The notes under the pieces are model-generated. The model searched no databases. It was not told the origin of the DNA and worked only from the letters and a program-made list of their open reading frames with translations. Below, piece after piece: positions 45,715 through 54,197 of a stretch of 64,000 nt of DNA. Source of the stretch: Neisseria sp. KEM232 (GTDB taxonomy: Bacteria; Pseudomonadota; Gammaproteobacteria; Burkholderiales; Neisseriaceae); NCBI RefSeq assembly GCF_002237445.1, contig NZ_CP022527.1, positions 1,798,001 through 1,862,000 on the forward strand, given 5' to 3'. The translations under genes and the position numbers were made by a program. The first letter of the stretch is position 1, and each line of letters opens with the position of its first letter.

Positions 45715-46015
45715 GGTTTGTCCTTGTGTTTGAACATGGGTTTATCCGTCTGTATCTGCAGAGTTTTTTGCAGATTTTCGGCTTTGGTTTGCCGTGTTGG
45801 AGGCCGTCTGAAAGATTTTCAGGCGGCCTTTGCGCTTGCCAAGCGCGGTAAATATTGTAAAAATAAATAAACGCGATAAATAAATTAATCAGCAAATGAT
45901 GAAATTTTATGCATTTGCTTGTGATAAGGGTTTTCACGGCGGATTTGTTAAGCGATTTTAACAAAATTCCTGCCGCTTTTCTTTGGCTGACATTGGTTTT
46001 TACAAGGAACACGGT
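45715..46015. promoter_or_regulatory. AT-rich promoter region of the ubiUVT operon
   Basis: 301 bp. An uptake-sequence pair at about 45800-45834 is followed by about 130 bp that are clearly AT-rich against the GC-rich background. At 45945-45964 there is a perfect 7+7 palindrome: TTGTTAA, GCGATT, TTAACAA. It lies 52 bases before the ubiU ATG. The half-site differs from the FNR consensus TTGAT, so the regulator cannot be named. Confidence 0.55.
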
Positions 46016-47023
46016 ATGAGAAAAATTCCCGAGCTGGTTTGCCCCGCCGGCAATCTGCCCGCCATGAAAACGGCGGTGGACAACGGCGCGGACGCGGTTT
46101 ACATGGGTCTGAAAGACGCGACCAACGCGCGCAATTTCCCCGGCCTGAATTTCGACATGAAATCGGCGCGCGAGGGGGTGGAATACGCCCACGCGCGCGG
46201 ACGGCAGGTGCTGATGGCCATCAACACCTTCGCCCAGGCGGGGCAGGTGGAGCGTTGGCAGGCGGCGGTGGACACGGCGGTTTTGCTCGGCGCAGACGCA
46301 GTGATTGTCGCCGATCCCGCCGTGATGGCCTATGCCGCCAACCGCTATCCCGATTTGCGCCTGCATATGTCGGTGCAGGGTTCGGCTACCAACTACGAAG
46401 CCATCAACCTGATGAAGGATTTGTTCAACGTGCGCCGCGTCGTGCTGCCGCGCGTGCTGACCATCGACCAGGTGAAACACGTTATCGACCACACCGACGT
46501 CGAAATCGAAGTGTTCGGCTTCGGCAGCCTGTGCGTGATGGTGGAAGGCCGCTGCATTTTGTCGAGCTACGCCACGGGCGAGTCGCCGAATATGCAGGGC
46601 GTGTGCTCGCCCGCCAAAGCCGTGCGCTGGGAGCAGCTGCCCGACCGTATGGACGTTCGCCTCAACCGCATCCTGATCGACCGCTACAACCCGAACGAAC
46701 CGGCAGGCTACCCCACGCTGTGCAAAGGCCGCTTCGAGGTCAACGACGAAACCTATTACGCGCTGGAAGAGCCGACCAGCCTCAATATTCTGGAAATGCT
46801 GCCCGAAATCATCAAAATCGGCGTGGCCGCCGTGAAAATCGAAGGCCGCCAGCGCAGCCCGATGTACACCGCGCAAGTCACCAAATCCCTGCGTCAGGCG
46901 CTCGATGCCGCCGCTGCCGATCCCGCCCGTTTCAGAATCAACCCCGCGTGGGACAGCGCGTTAAGCAAAGTGTCCGAAGGCCACCAAACCACCCTCGGCG
47001 CATACAGCCGCCCGTGGAAATAA
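46016..47023 (+). CDS. ubiU: Ubiquinone biosynthesis protein UbiU (U32 peptidase family)
   Basis: 335 residues. ELVCPAGNLPAMKTAVDNGADAVYMGL opens the U32 fold; the four cysteines of the 4Fe-4S cluster fall in GSLCVMVEGRC, MQGVCSPAKAVRW and YPTLCKGRF. With UbiV it hydroxylates ubiquinone precursors without oxygen, using prephenate as oxygen donor. AAGGA 8 bases before ATG 46016 fixes the start. Followed directly by ubiV and ubiT. Confidence 0.93.
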   Translation: MRKIPELVCPAGNLPAMKTAVDNGADAVYMGLKDATNARNFPGLNFDMKSAREGVEYAHARGRQVLMAINTFAQAGQVERWQAAVDTAVLLGADAVIVADPAVMAYAANRYPDLRLHMSVQGSATNYEAINLMKDLFNVRRVVLPRVLTIDQVKHVIDHTDVEIEVFGFGSLCVMVEGRCILSSYATGESPNMQGVCSPAKAVRWEQLPDRMDVRLNRILIDRYNPNEPAGYPTLCKGRFEVNDETYYALEEPTSLNILEMLPEIIKIGVAAVKIEGRQRSPMYTAQVTKSLRQALDAAAADPARFRINPAWDSALSKVSEGHQTTLGAYSRPWK

Positions 47024-47037
47024 AGGAACAGACAACG

Positions 47038-47970
47038 ATGAACCCGATGAAACTCTCCCTCGGCCCCATCCTTTTTTTCTGGCAGAAAGAAGCCCTGCTC
47101 GAATTTTACGCCGGCCTGCTCGACGCCCCGATCGACACCGTCTATCTCGGCGAAGTCGTCTGCTCGCGCCGCCAGAAAATGCGTTTTGCCGACTGGTACG
47201 GCCTGGCCGAAGACCTGGCCGACAGCGGCAAAGAAGTCATCCTCTCCTCGCAGGTGCTGCTCGAAAGCGAATCCGACCTCAAACGCCTGCGCAAAATCAC
47301 CGGCCAGGACAAATTCAAAGTCGAAGCCAACGACATGGGCGCGGTGAAACTCGCACGCGAACACGGCATCCCTATCGTCGCCGGCGCCAGCCTCAACATC
47401 TACAACGAAAGCACCCTGCGCCTTTTCAAAAGCCTCGGCGCCTTCCGCTGGATACCCCAGCCCGAATTGAACCGCGATAAAGTCGCCGCCGTGGCCGCCG
47501 CCGCCGTTTCAGACGGCCTCGAAACCGAACTCTTCGCCTGGGGCAAAATGCCGCTTGCCTACTCCTCGCGCTGCTTTACCGCCCGCCATTACAACCTCAA
47601 CAAAGACAGCTGCGAATTCCGCTGCCTCGACTACGAACACGGCATGACCATGAACACCCGCGAAGGCCAGCCCTTCCTCACCATCAACGGCATCCAAACC
47701 ATGTCCTACGGCTGCCAAAACCTGCTGCCGCACCACCGCGATTTGCAAAAAATCGGCATCGACATCCTGCGCCTGTCGCCGCAGATGCACGGCATGGCCG
47801 ACATCATCCGCCTGCACCGCGACGTGCTCGACGGCCAAACCGACCTGGCCGACGCCATGAAAGAACTCGACGCCCTGTCCACCGGCACACTGGTCGACGG
47901 CTACTGGCGCGGCCAGGCCGGCATCGCCGCCGTACAGAGCATCAGGGAGGAAAACCATGCCGTTGCCTGA
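47038..47970 (+). CDS. ubiV: Ubiquinone biosynthesis protein UbiV (U32 family)
   Basis: 310 residues. SLGPILFFWQKEALLEFYAGL and YLGEVVCSRRQKMRFADW, then cysteines in SSRCFTARHYNLNKDSCEFRCLDYE, give the four Fe-S ligands of UbiV. It forms the heterodimer with UbiU for anaerobic C-hydroxylation. Starts 14 bases after ubiU with AAAGGA upstream and overlaps ubiT by 14 bases. An uptake sequence inside encodes VSDGLE. Confidence 0.93.
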   Translation: MNPMKLSLGPILFFWQKEALLEFYAGLLDAPIDTVYLGEVVCSRRQKMRFADWYGLAEDLADSGKEVILSSQVLLESESDLKRLRKITGQDKFKVEANDMGAVKLAREHGIPIVAGASLNIYNESTLRLFKSLGAFRWIPQPELNRDKVAAVAAAAVSDGLETELFAWGKMPLAYSSRCFTARHYNLNKDSCEFRCLDYEHGMTMNTREGQPFLTINGIQTMSYGCQNLLPHHRDLQKIGIDILRLSPQMHGMADIIRLHRDVLDGQTDLADAMKELDALSTGTLVDGYWRGQAGIAAVQSIREENHAVA

Positions 47971-48397
47971 CATCACCCTGCCCGCGTGGGCGGGAAAAAT
48001 CGGCGGCGTCCTCCCCGCCGCCCCGCCGCGCTTCGCCCTTGTCGCCACCCTCAACATCATGCTGAAAAAAGGGCTGCTGCCCGCCGACATGAGCCTGTTT
48101 GACGGGCGAAAATTCGAAATCGACGTACTCGACGCGGGCGTCAAAGTCCGTTTCAGCGCCAACGGCGAAAAATTCACCGCCGGAGGCTTCGACGGCACAC
48201 CCGACCTGCGCCTGGCCGCCAACGGCATCGACTTCATGCGCATGATGCTGCGCGAAGAAGACCCCGACACCCTGTTCTTCAACCGCAAACTGCAAATCGA
48301 AGGCGACACCGAACTCGGCCTGATTACCAAAAACCTGCTCGACAGCGTCGAATGGCCGTTCGGCGAATGGTTTTTGCAACGGGGAACGGGGACTTAG
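47957..48397 (+). CDS. ubiT: Ubiquinone biosynthesis accessory factor UbiT (SCP2 domain)
   Basis: 146 residues with an SCP2 lipid-binding domain (FEIDVLDAGVKVRFSANGEKF; FMRMMLREEDPDTLFFNRKLQIEGDTELGL). It binds prenylated intermediates and organises the anaerobic ubiquinone pathway. GGGAGGAAAAC just before its ATG lies within the end of ubiV, so the genes are translationally linked. Confidence 0.92.
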   Translation: MPLPDITLPAWAGKIGGVLPAAPPRFALVATLNIMLKKGLLPADMSLFDGRKFEIDVLDAGVKVRFSANGEKFTAGGFDGTPDLRLAANGIDFMRMMLREEDPDTLFFNRKLQIEGDTELGLITKNLLDSVEWPFGEWFLQRGTGT

Positions 48398-48421
48398 ATT
48401 TCCGGCCGCCGTTTGGCATAA

Positions 48422-48462
48422 GAGGCCGTCTGAAAGCCTGTTTGGTGCTTTCAGACGGCCTT
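48422..48462 (+). terminator. Uptake-sequence terminator after ubiT
   Basis: AGGCCGTCTGAAAGC pairs with GCTTTCAGACGGCCT, T-rich afterwards, about 25 bases past the stop. Confidence 0.75.
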
Positions 48463-48495
48463 ATTGCATTTTCCGGCCATGCGTTCCGACGCCTA

Positions 48496-48535
48496 CAAAA
48501 ACGGCCTGAAACCGTTTGCTGCGGTTTCAGGCCGT
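48496..48535 (-). terminator. Rho-independent terminator of the prolyl oligopeptidase gene
   Basis: Perfect 14-bp stem ACGGCCTGAAACCG (48501-48514) with CGGTTTCAGGCCGT (48522-48535), 7-base loop and T tract on the minus strand. One arm shares its end with an uptake sequence. Confidence 0.8.
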
Positions 48536-48553
48536 CTGAAAGCAAGGGATACT

Positions 48554-51076
48554 TTATTTCTTTTCCTGCGCCTGAGGCTCTTTGTCGGGAACGGGCGGCA
48601 GTGACTTCACGCCCATTTCGTGCAGGATAAAGGCGAATTTTTCCTTCATCTCGCGCTTGGTTTCCGCACGGGTGTTGTCACCGTGGCCGTGGCGCTCGGC
48701 GGCATTCAGAAATACCGGCCGCATGCACGACTGCTTCTCCTGCAGGATGGCGGCGAATTTGTAGGAATGCGACGGTACCACGCGGTCGTCGCGTTTGGAC
48801 GTCATTACCATGGTGGAGGGGTAGCAGACGCCGTCGCGCACGTTGTGATACGGCGAGTAGGACAGCAGTTTCTGGTACATCGCTTTGCTGTCTTCAGCCA
48901 TACCGTATTCGTTGATCCAGTAGTCGGTGCGGTACATTTTGTCATGGCGCAGCATATCGAGCACGCCGACTTCGGGAATGGCGACACGGAACAGGTCGGG
49001 ACGCTGAACCATGGTCGCACCGACCAACAAACCGCCGTTGGAACCGCCGGAAATCGACAGGTAGTCTTTGGAGGTATAGCCTTCCTTAATCAGGAATTCA
49101 CCGGCGGCGATAAAGTCGTCAAAAACGTTTTGTTTGTTGAGCTGCTTGCCCGCGTCGTGCCATTTGGAACCGTACTCCTTGCCGCCGCGCAGGCCGGCGG
49201 TGGCGTAAACGCCGCCGTTCTGCATCCAGGCTGCGGCTGCGGTGGTGAAGTTGCCCTGGTAGGCATCAACGTTGAAACCGCCGTAACCGTAGAGAATGGT
49301 CGGGTTTTTGCCGTCGAGTTTCAGCCCTTTTTTGTGGCTGATCACGATGGGCACCATGGTGCCGTCTTTGGACGGATAGGATACGGTGCGCATTTCGTAT
49401 TTGTCGGCATCAAAAGGAATGGTATCGCGGCGTTTGACGCCGAAGAATTTGTCTTCTTCAACGTTGTAGCGGTAGGTGGTGGCCGGCGTTACCTTGTTTT
49501 GGTAGTAGAACCACACATAGCGCTTGTAGTCTTTTTCGTTGGCCGCGAGCGTGCCTTTGGGGCGGTTGTCTTCGGCGTCTTTGTCGCCGGAGTCGTAGGC
49601 GGTCAGGCTGCTGATGTTGCCGCCGGCAACCGGGGTGATGTCGCGGACGAATTTGCCGTTTTCGTCAAACAGTGCCAGCGAATCGTAACCGGCAGAGTAA
49701 TACTGCATCAGATAGTGGCCGCTTTGGTACACGCCGGCAGTCAGGCGGTGGTTCTCGCGCGCGGGAATCACCACTTCGCGTTTTCTCTGCGGGCTGCGGA
49801 TGTCGATTTTCAGAAGTTCGCCAAATTCAGAATTATCTTCGGAAATCACATAGATATAATTGCCATCCAGGCGGACGAACTTGGCGGCGGTATAGTTGGT
49901 AAACGCATCCGCTTTGTTGATTTTGTCGTACATCTTGCGGTTGTGGATCTGAATCCAGCGGCCGGTTTTCAAATCCTTCAGCAGCAGGGTGTTGCTGATG
50001 CTGCCCAAAGAGCCCTGCACCATCAGATAGCGGTCGTCTTCAATCCAGAAGCTGTCGGGCGTCATGTCGTAGTCCGACGCCTTCATAATAATCGGGTCGT
50101 TGAACTCGTTTTTGTCCATCCGGTGCAGCATCAGATCCGTCCAGCCGCCGTGGGAGCGGACATAATACAGATTGTTGTTGTCTTTCCACTCCAGCGGGTA
50201 GCCATACGTGCCGCCGGCATCCACCACATGGATATTGGTGGTGATGTGGCGGGTTTTCAGGGTTTCGGTATCGAGCACATACAGCTCTTTGTGGTCGGTA
50301 TCCGAAGCGCCGTCGCGGGTGGCGTAGGCGAAATATTTGCCGTTGCTGTTGAGTGCGTAGTTGGCAATCTGGGTGTAGCCGTCTTTGGAGAGTTCTTTTT
50401 CGTCGAGAATGACTTGGGATTTGCCGTCGGCGCCTTTTTTGCTCAGGCGGAAATAGCCGTCGGGGTAGCGGGCGTAATGGAGCTTGCCGTATTCGCGGTC
50501 GTAGTCGAAATACAGGTATTCGTAGTCCATCAGCTTGTCGATGCGTTTGCCGATTTCTTGGATATAGGGGATTTTGTTCAGATAGTTGTGGGTGGCTTCG
50601 TTTTGCGCGTTCACCCATTTATCCACTTCGCCCTGCTCGTTGCGCACGGTTTCCATGCCGGTGCGGCGTTTGTCGAGTTCGGGGTCTTCCCAGTTGGTGC
50701 CGAAGAGGTTGCGCTTGCGGTCTTCGCTGGTTTCGTAGCGGTGTTCGGGTTCGATGCGGTCAACATCTTCCAACCAGCGGTATTTGTCGACGTGGGTGTC
50801 GCCGTAGTAGCGGTCGATGCCGTCGTCGCGTTTGAGCTTGCGGATTTCGGGGTCGACGGTTTCGTTGCGGCTGTTGGTGCGCAGGCCGGGATCGCCGTAT
50901 TCGCCGGTTTCAAAGCGGTCGGTTTCATCTTGGCTGGTGCGGGTTTCGGGATAGCCGTATTCTGCGGCGTAGAGGTTGGCGGGATGTTCGCGGGTGTCGG
51001 CGGCTGAGGCCGTCTGAACAATCTGCGGGGCGGTCAGCGCCAGCGCCAGCAGCAGGGACAGTTTTGTTTTTTTCAT
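48554..51076 (-). CDS. Exported prolyl oligopeptidase (S9A) with unusual N-terminal insertions
   Basis: 840 residues. Signal peptide 1-25 (LLLALALTAPQIVQTASA). Catalytic triad: Ser in SGGSNGGLLVGA (about 677), Asp in TSKRDDRVVPSHS (about 762), His in AERHGHGDNT (about 795); a beta-propeller lies between the N-terminus and the hydrolase domain. Canonical POP sequence starts near residue 97 (DKYRWLED). Before it is an acidic segment containing a tandem duplication (EYGYPETRTSQDET at 39-52, EYGDPGLRTNSRNET at 59-73). About 46 extra residues separate WLED from VDKWVNAQN. Secreted peptidases of this family cut short proline-containing peptides. Confidence 0.88.
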   Translation of the reverse strand: MKKTKLSLLLALALTAPQIVQTASAADTREHPANLYAAEYGYPETRTSQDETDRFETGEYGDPGLRTNSRNETVDPEIRKLKRDDGIDRYYGDTHVDKYRWLEDVDRIEPEHRYETSEDRKRNLFGTNWEDPELDKRRTGMETVRNEQGEVDKWVNAQNEATHNYLNKIPYIQEIGKRIDKLMDYEYLYFDYDREYGKLHYARYPDGYFRLSKKGADGKSQVILDEKELSKDGYTQIANYALNSNGKYFAYATRDGASDTDHKELYVLDTETLKTRHITTNIHVVDAGGTYGYPLEWKDNNNLYYVRSHGGWTDLMLHRMDKNEFNDPIIMKASDYDMTPDSFWIEDDRYLMVQGSLGSISNTLLLKDLKTGRWIQIHNRKMYDKINKADAFTNYTAAKFVRLDGNYIYVISEDNSEFGELLKIDIRSPQRKREVVIPARENHRLTAGVYQSGHYLMQYYSAGYDSLALFDENGKFVRDITPVAGGNISSLTAYDSGDKDAEDNRPKGTLAANEKDYKRYVWFYYQNKVTPATTYRYNVEEDKFFGVKRRDTIPFDADKYEMRTVSYPSKDGTMVPIVISHKKGLKLDGKNPTILYGYGGFNVDAYQGNFTTAAAAWMQNGGVYATAGLRGGKEYGSKWHDAGKQLNKQNVFDDFIAAGEFLIKEGYTSKDYLSISGGSNGGLLVGATMVQRPDLFRVAIPEVGVLDMLRHDKMYRTDYWINEYGMAEDSKAMYQKLLSYSPYHNVRDGVCYPSTMVMTSKRDDRVVPSHSYKFAAILQEKQSCMRPVFLNAAERHGHGDNTRAETKREMKEKFAFILHEMGVKSLPPVPDKEPQAQEKK

Positions 51077-51199
51077 GGTGTTCTCCGGTGTTCCTATCGC
51101 AGGCTGCGGGCGTGCGCCACAGTGTGCAAACAGGCCGTCTTGATGGTGTTCAGACGGCCTGCCTGCGTTTGCAGCCGGTGCGGGTCTATGCGGTGGCGG

Positions 51200-52390
51200 T
51201 TAGAAAGTCAGGGAAATGCCGCCGGTGAATTCGTTGCGGCGGCGTTTGGAGAACTCGCCGTCGTCGACGTAGTTTTTCACCGTTTCCACATCGGCGCGGC
51301 CGTAGAGGGTGACGTTTTCGCGCAGGTCGTAGTCGGCTTTCAGGTAGGCTTTGCGGCGCTTGATTTTCGGGAAGACGTATTCTTCGTTGGCGGCGATGAA
51401 GTCGGGCTGGTTCCATGCGGCGTTGGTGTTGAACGCGCCCAGCGAGCCTGCGGTTTTCTTGGTGTTTTTCACGCCGTAGCCTGCCGCCATTTTGAAGCGC
51501 GGTGTGAAGGCGTATTCGGCTTTCAGGCCGTAATAGCGCGAGCGGGCTTGTCCCAGTGTGGCGATGTCGATTTTCTCTTTTTCATAGCCGATGTCGCCGG
51601 CGATGGTGAAATCGCGGTATTTGTATTCGATCGAACCTGCGGCGGCGTGTTTCTTTTTCGATGCCCATTTGACGTTGTCGGCGGAATTGCGTTTGCTTTG
51701 GGTGTAGCCCGCGCCGAAGCGGATGCTGTGGTCGGGAGCGATGCGCAGGCGGTAGGTGGCGGAAATGCCGTTGCCTTGGATTTCGTTGACGTTGTCGGTT
51801 TTGCGTACGTCGTCCTGCGAGGGGAAGAGGTGGTAGGCGCTGACCTGCAATTCGGGCACGCCGGTGTAGTCGGCGCGGATGGAGGAATTGCCGAAATATT
51901 CGAGCGGGTAGTAGGTGCCGGTGCGGGTGACGTAGCCGGAGTGCAGGAACTGTTTGCCGAAGGAGATGCTGCCGACGTTGCGCAGGTCGAGGGCGACGTT
52001 GGCGGCGGTGAGGTTCAGGTCGTCTTTATAGTAGCCCAGCTGTACCGTGCCGGTGGCGCGCCAGTCCTGGTTGATGCGCTGCTGGCCACGGAACTGCAGC
52101 CAGGATGAACCGCGCTCGAAGCCGAGGCGGGAGCGGCGGTCGGATGTTTCGATGTCGTGGTTGGTTTGGGCGTTTTCCCATTGCCTCAGGTCGTAGTTGT
52201 AGTAGTAGCGCGAAGAATCGTGCGTGTAAGTGAAACGGTTGTGCCGTTTGCTGAATTGGGCGGTGACGTTGCCGCCGATGTCGAGTGTCAGGCCGTCTTT
52301 GCTGTACACGTTGTAGGCAGCGTGTGCGGACAAAGGTGTGGTAACCGCGGCAGCGGCGATGAGGCAGGCATAAAGTTTGGTATGTTTCAT
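51200..52390 (-). CDS. Outer-membrane porin-like beta-barrel protein
   Basis: 396 residues. Signal peptide (KLYACLIAAAAVTTPLSAHA), then alternating amphipathic strands (SWLQFRGQQRINQDWRATGTVQLGYY; GSISFGKQFLHSGYVT; YRLRIAPDHSIRFGAGYT) and a C-terminal strand ending in Phe (FTGGISLTF), the BAM recognition end. It is a general porin-type protein, but not clearly PorA or PorB; the loops contain many Arg and Lys residues. ATG 52390 is preceded by AGAGGA; a TTG directly upstream is less likely. A long AT-rich promoter region precedes it. Confidence 0.85.
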   Translation of the reverse strand: MKHTKLYACLIAAAAVTTPLSAHAAYNVYSKDGLTLDIGGNVTAQFSKRHNRFTYTHDSSRYYYNYDLRQWENAQTNHDIETSDRRSRLGFERGSSWLQFRGQQRINQDWRATGTVQLGYYKDDLNLTAANVALDLRNVGSISFGKQFLHSGYVTRTGTYYPLEYFGNSSIRADYTGVPELQVSAYHLFPSQDDVRKTDNVNEIQGNGISATYRLRIAPDHSIRFGAGYTQSKRNSADNVKWASKKKHAAAGSIEYKYRDFTIAGDIGYEKEKIDIATLGQARSRYYGLKAEYAFTPRFKMAAGYGVKNTKKTAGSLGAFNTNAAWNQPDFIAANEEYVFPKIKRRKAYLKADYDLRENVTLYGRADVETVKNYVDDGEFSKRRRNEFTGGISLTF

Positions 52391-52742
52391 CAAGATAATC
52401 CTCTGGTTTGTGATTCCGATTCACTTGTACTGTTAAGGTATTGCCGTTTTTTGCAAACCCGGCGCAAATATATCCGCAAGATTTGGTAAAACACAATAAG
52501 AAATTGCAAAATTTACATAGAAAACCGCCGTATATTGCCGCATGATAACTTTTATTAATCGGTATTAACAAAACAGGCAATTATGAATGGTTTATGGAAT
52601 TTTATGTAAAACATGGTCTTAATCCGTCTGTGTATGAAAAAAGCCGTCTGAAAAACCGGTGCGCCGTGCGGCGGCGGGTTTTTCCAGACGGCCTTTGGCG
52701 TTGTGTTTTTCAGACGGCCTCAGGGTTGATTGCCAACAGCCC
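52391..52742. promoter_or_regulatory. Promoter region of the porin gene and repeat tail
   Basis: 352 bp between divergently located ends. 52400-52620 is AT-rich and should hold the porin promoter (minus strand); TTGCAA near 52510 is a possible -35 but I cannot fix a -10. 52637-52697 is an imperfect uptake-sequence hairpin, and one more uptake sequence (52708) follows the CitE-like gene. No coding frame convinces me. Confidence 0.45.
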
Positions 52743-53564
52743 CTACATCCTGCCGAGCAGCTTTTTCGCCCGCGCGATAACGGGCGCGTCCACCATCCGT
52801 CCGTCTACCTGAAACACCGCCGACGGGTTGCGTTCGGCTTCGGCCAGCACTTTTTCGGCGAAGGCGGTTTCCTCTGGCGCGGGCAGCATCATCAGCTTGG
52901 TAACGGCCACCTGCCTGGGGTGGACGCACAGCATGCCGCCGAAGCCCATGTCGCGCCAGAAACGGGTAAAGGTGCGCAGGCCGTCGTTGTCGGCAAGATC
53001 GGGGAATACGGTTTCTATCGGCGGGTGCAGGCCGTTGAGGCGGCTGTGCAGCAGAAGCTCGATGCGCAGATGGTTGAAAAAGGTGTCGGCGGCGGGGGTG
53101 CCGTGCGTCAGCCCCAATTCGCCGCACAAATCGAGGCAGCCGTAGGAAAGCGCGTGCAGCCCCTGCGCGAAGGCCAGCTGCGGCAGGTTGAGCATGCCTT
53201 TGGCCGTTTCGATGGCGGCGATAACCGGTTTGCCGCATTCGTGGTGCACCGCCGTGATGTCGGCGGGGCGCTCGGTTTTCGGCAGCACCACGCCCTTTAC
53301 CGCGTCCAGCTGCGAGAGCGCGGCCAAATCGGCGGCAAAGCGGGGAGAGGAGGGCGCGTTGATACGCAGCCACACCGGACGGGCGGCGGGGTCGGCGCAA
53401 TAGGCTTCCATATGGCGCACGGCATCGGCTTTTTCGTTTTCGGCCACCGCGTCTTCCCAGTCCACCACCACCTCGTCCGCACCGATGCCGAAGGCTTTGG
53501 GTATCCGCTCGGGCTTGTTGCCGGGAACGAACAGAAAGATTTTCGGTAGGGGCTGGTCCAGCAT
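52743..53564 (-). CDS. CitE-like HpcH/HpaI aldolase family lyase
   Basis: 273 residues. FLFVPGNKPERIPKAFGIGADEVVVDWEDAV, VWLRINAPSSPRF, GVVLPKTE, AAIETAKGMLNL and MLCVHPRQV are the metal and CoA-ester site motifs of CitE and malyl/citramalyl-CoA lyases. No citD, citF or citG lies nearby, so a stand-alone acyl-CoA lyase (such as citramalyl-CoA lyase) is more likely than citrate lyase. Monocistronic. Confidence 0.85.
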   Translation of the reverse strand: MLDQPLPKIFLFVPGNKPERIPKAFGIGADEVVVDWEDAVAENEKADAVRHMEAYCADPAARPVWLRINAPSSPRFAADLAALSQLDAVKGVVLPKTERPADITAVHHECGKPVIAAIETAKGMLNLPQLAFAQGLHALSYGCLDLCGELGLTHGTPAADTFFNHLRIELLLHSRLNGLHPPIETVFPDLADNDGLRTFTRFWRDMGFGGMLCVHPRQVAVTKLMMLPAPEETAFAEKVLAEAERNPSAVFQVDGRMVDAPVIARAKKLLGRM

Positions 53565-53621
53565 GGGCTTTCCTTTGTTGCGCGGAGCGTGCCGCCGCGT
53601 TTTGGCTTGGTTGGGGCTTTG

Positions 53622-53679
53622 TTTTCAGAAACGTCGTTCCCGCGTTGATGCCCGAAAGGGGTGCAGGCGGGAGCGGCCT
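53622..53679. repeat. Composite repeat related to the rclA-flanking copies
   Basis: TTTTCAGAAACGTCGTTCCC, GCGTTGATGCCCGAAAGGGG and TGCAGGCGGGAGCGGCC. The GGGAGCGGC end matches 13088 and 14738, the start matches the dRS3-like module. Confidence 0.55.
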
Positions 53680-53749
53680 GACGGCCGCTGTCTCGGTTTC
53701 GGTTAAAAAATGTTACTATACGCTACTTTTATGCGAAAGGACTTTAACG

Positions 53750-54136
53750 ATGGCCAAACAAATCATCCACACCGACCAAGCCCCCGCCGCTATCGGCGCA
53801 TACAGCCAGGCCGTGCGCGCGGGCGACACCGTTTACCTGAGCGGCCAGATTCCGCTCGATCCCGCCACCATGACCGTCACCGGCGGCGGCGATTTCCGCG
53901 CCGAGGCGCATCAGGTGTTCAAAAACCTGCGTGCCGTGGCCGAAGCGGCGGGCGGCTCGCTCGACCAAATCGTCAAACTCAACGCCTACCTCACCGACTT
54001 GGACAATTTTGCCGTGTTCAACGAAGTGATGGCCGAATATTTCGCCCAACCCTTCCCCGCCCGCGCCGCCGTCGGCGTGGCCGCGCTGCCCAAGGGCGTA
54101 CAGGTGGAGGCCGAAGCGGTGCTGGTGCTGGCGTAA
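53750..54136 (+). CDS. ridA: Reactive intermediate/imine deaminase RidA
   Basis: 128 residues. IGAYSQAVRAGDTVYLSGQIPLDP, DQIVKLNAYLTDLDNFAVFNEVM and FPARAAVGVAALPKGVQVEAEAV are diagnostic for RidA (YjgF). It hydrolyses reactive enamines and imines such as 2-aminoacrylate. The start at 53750 has GAAAGGA 8 bases upstream and gives the MAKQIIHT N-terminus; longer upstream reading is not conserved. Confidence 0.95.
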   Translation: MAKQIIHTDQAPAAIGAYSQAVRAGDTVYLSGQIPLDPATMTVTGGGDFRAEAHQVFKNLRAVAEAAGGSLDQIVKLNAYLTDLDNFAVFNEVMAEYFAQPFPARAAVGVAALPKGVQVEAEAVLVLA

Positions 54137-54159
54137 ACAGCTGCCCGCAAGGATCGGAG

Positions 54160-54197
54160 GCCGTCTGAAAGCCCGTTTGGCAGTTTCAGACGGCCTT
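54160..54197. terminator. Bidirectional uptake-sequence terminator between ridA and tatD
   Basis: AGGCCGTCTGAAAGC and a second arm TTTCAGACGGCCT. The second arm also contains the tatD stop codon on the minus strand. Confidence 0.7.

Noticed and set aside
52743..53564. Citrate lyase beta subunit as a firm assignment
   Set aside because: No citC, citD, citF or citG lies near it; the family includes many other acyl-CoA lyases.
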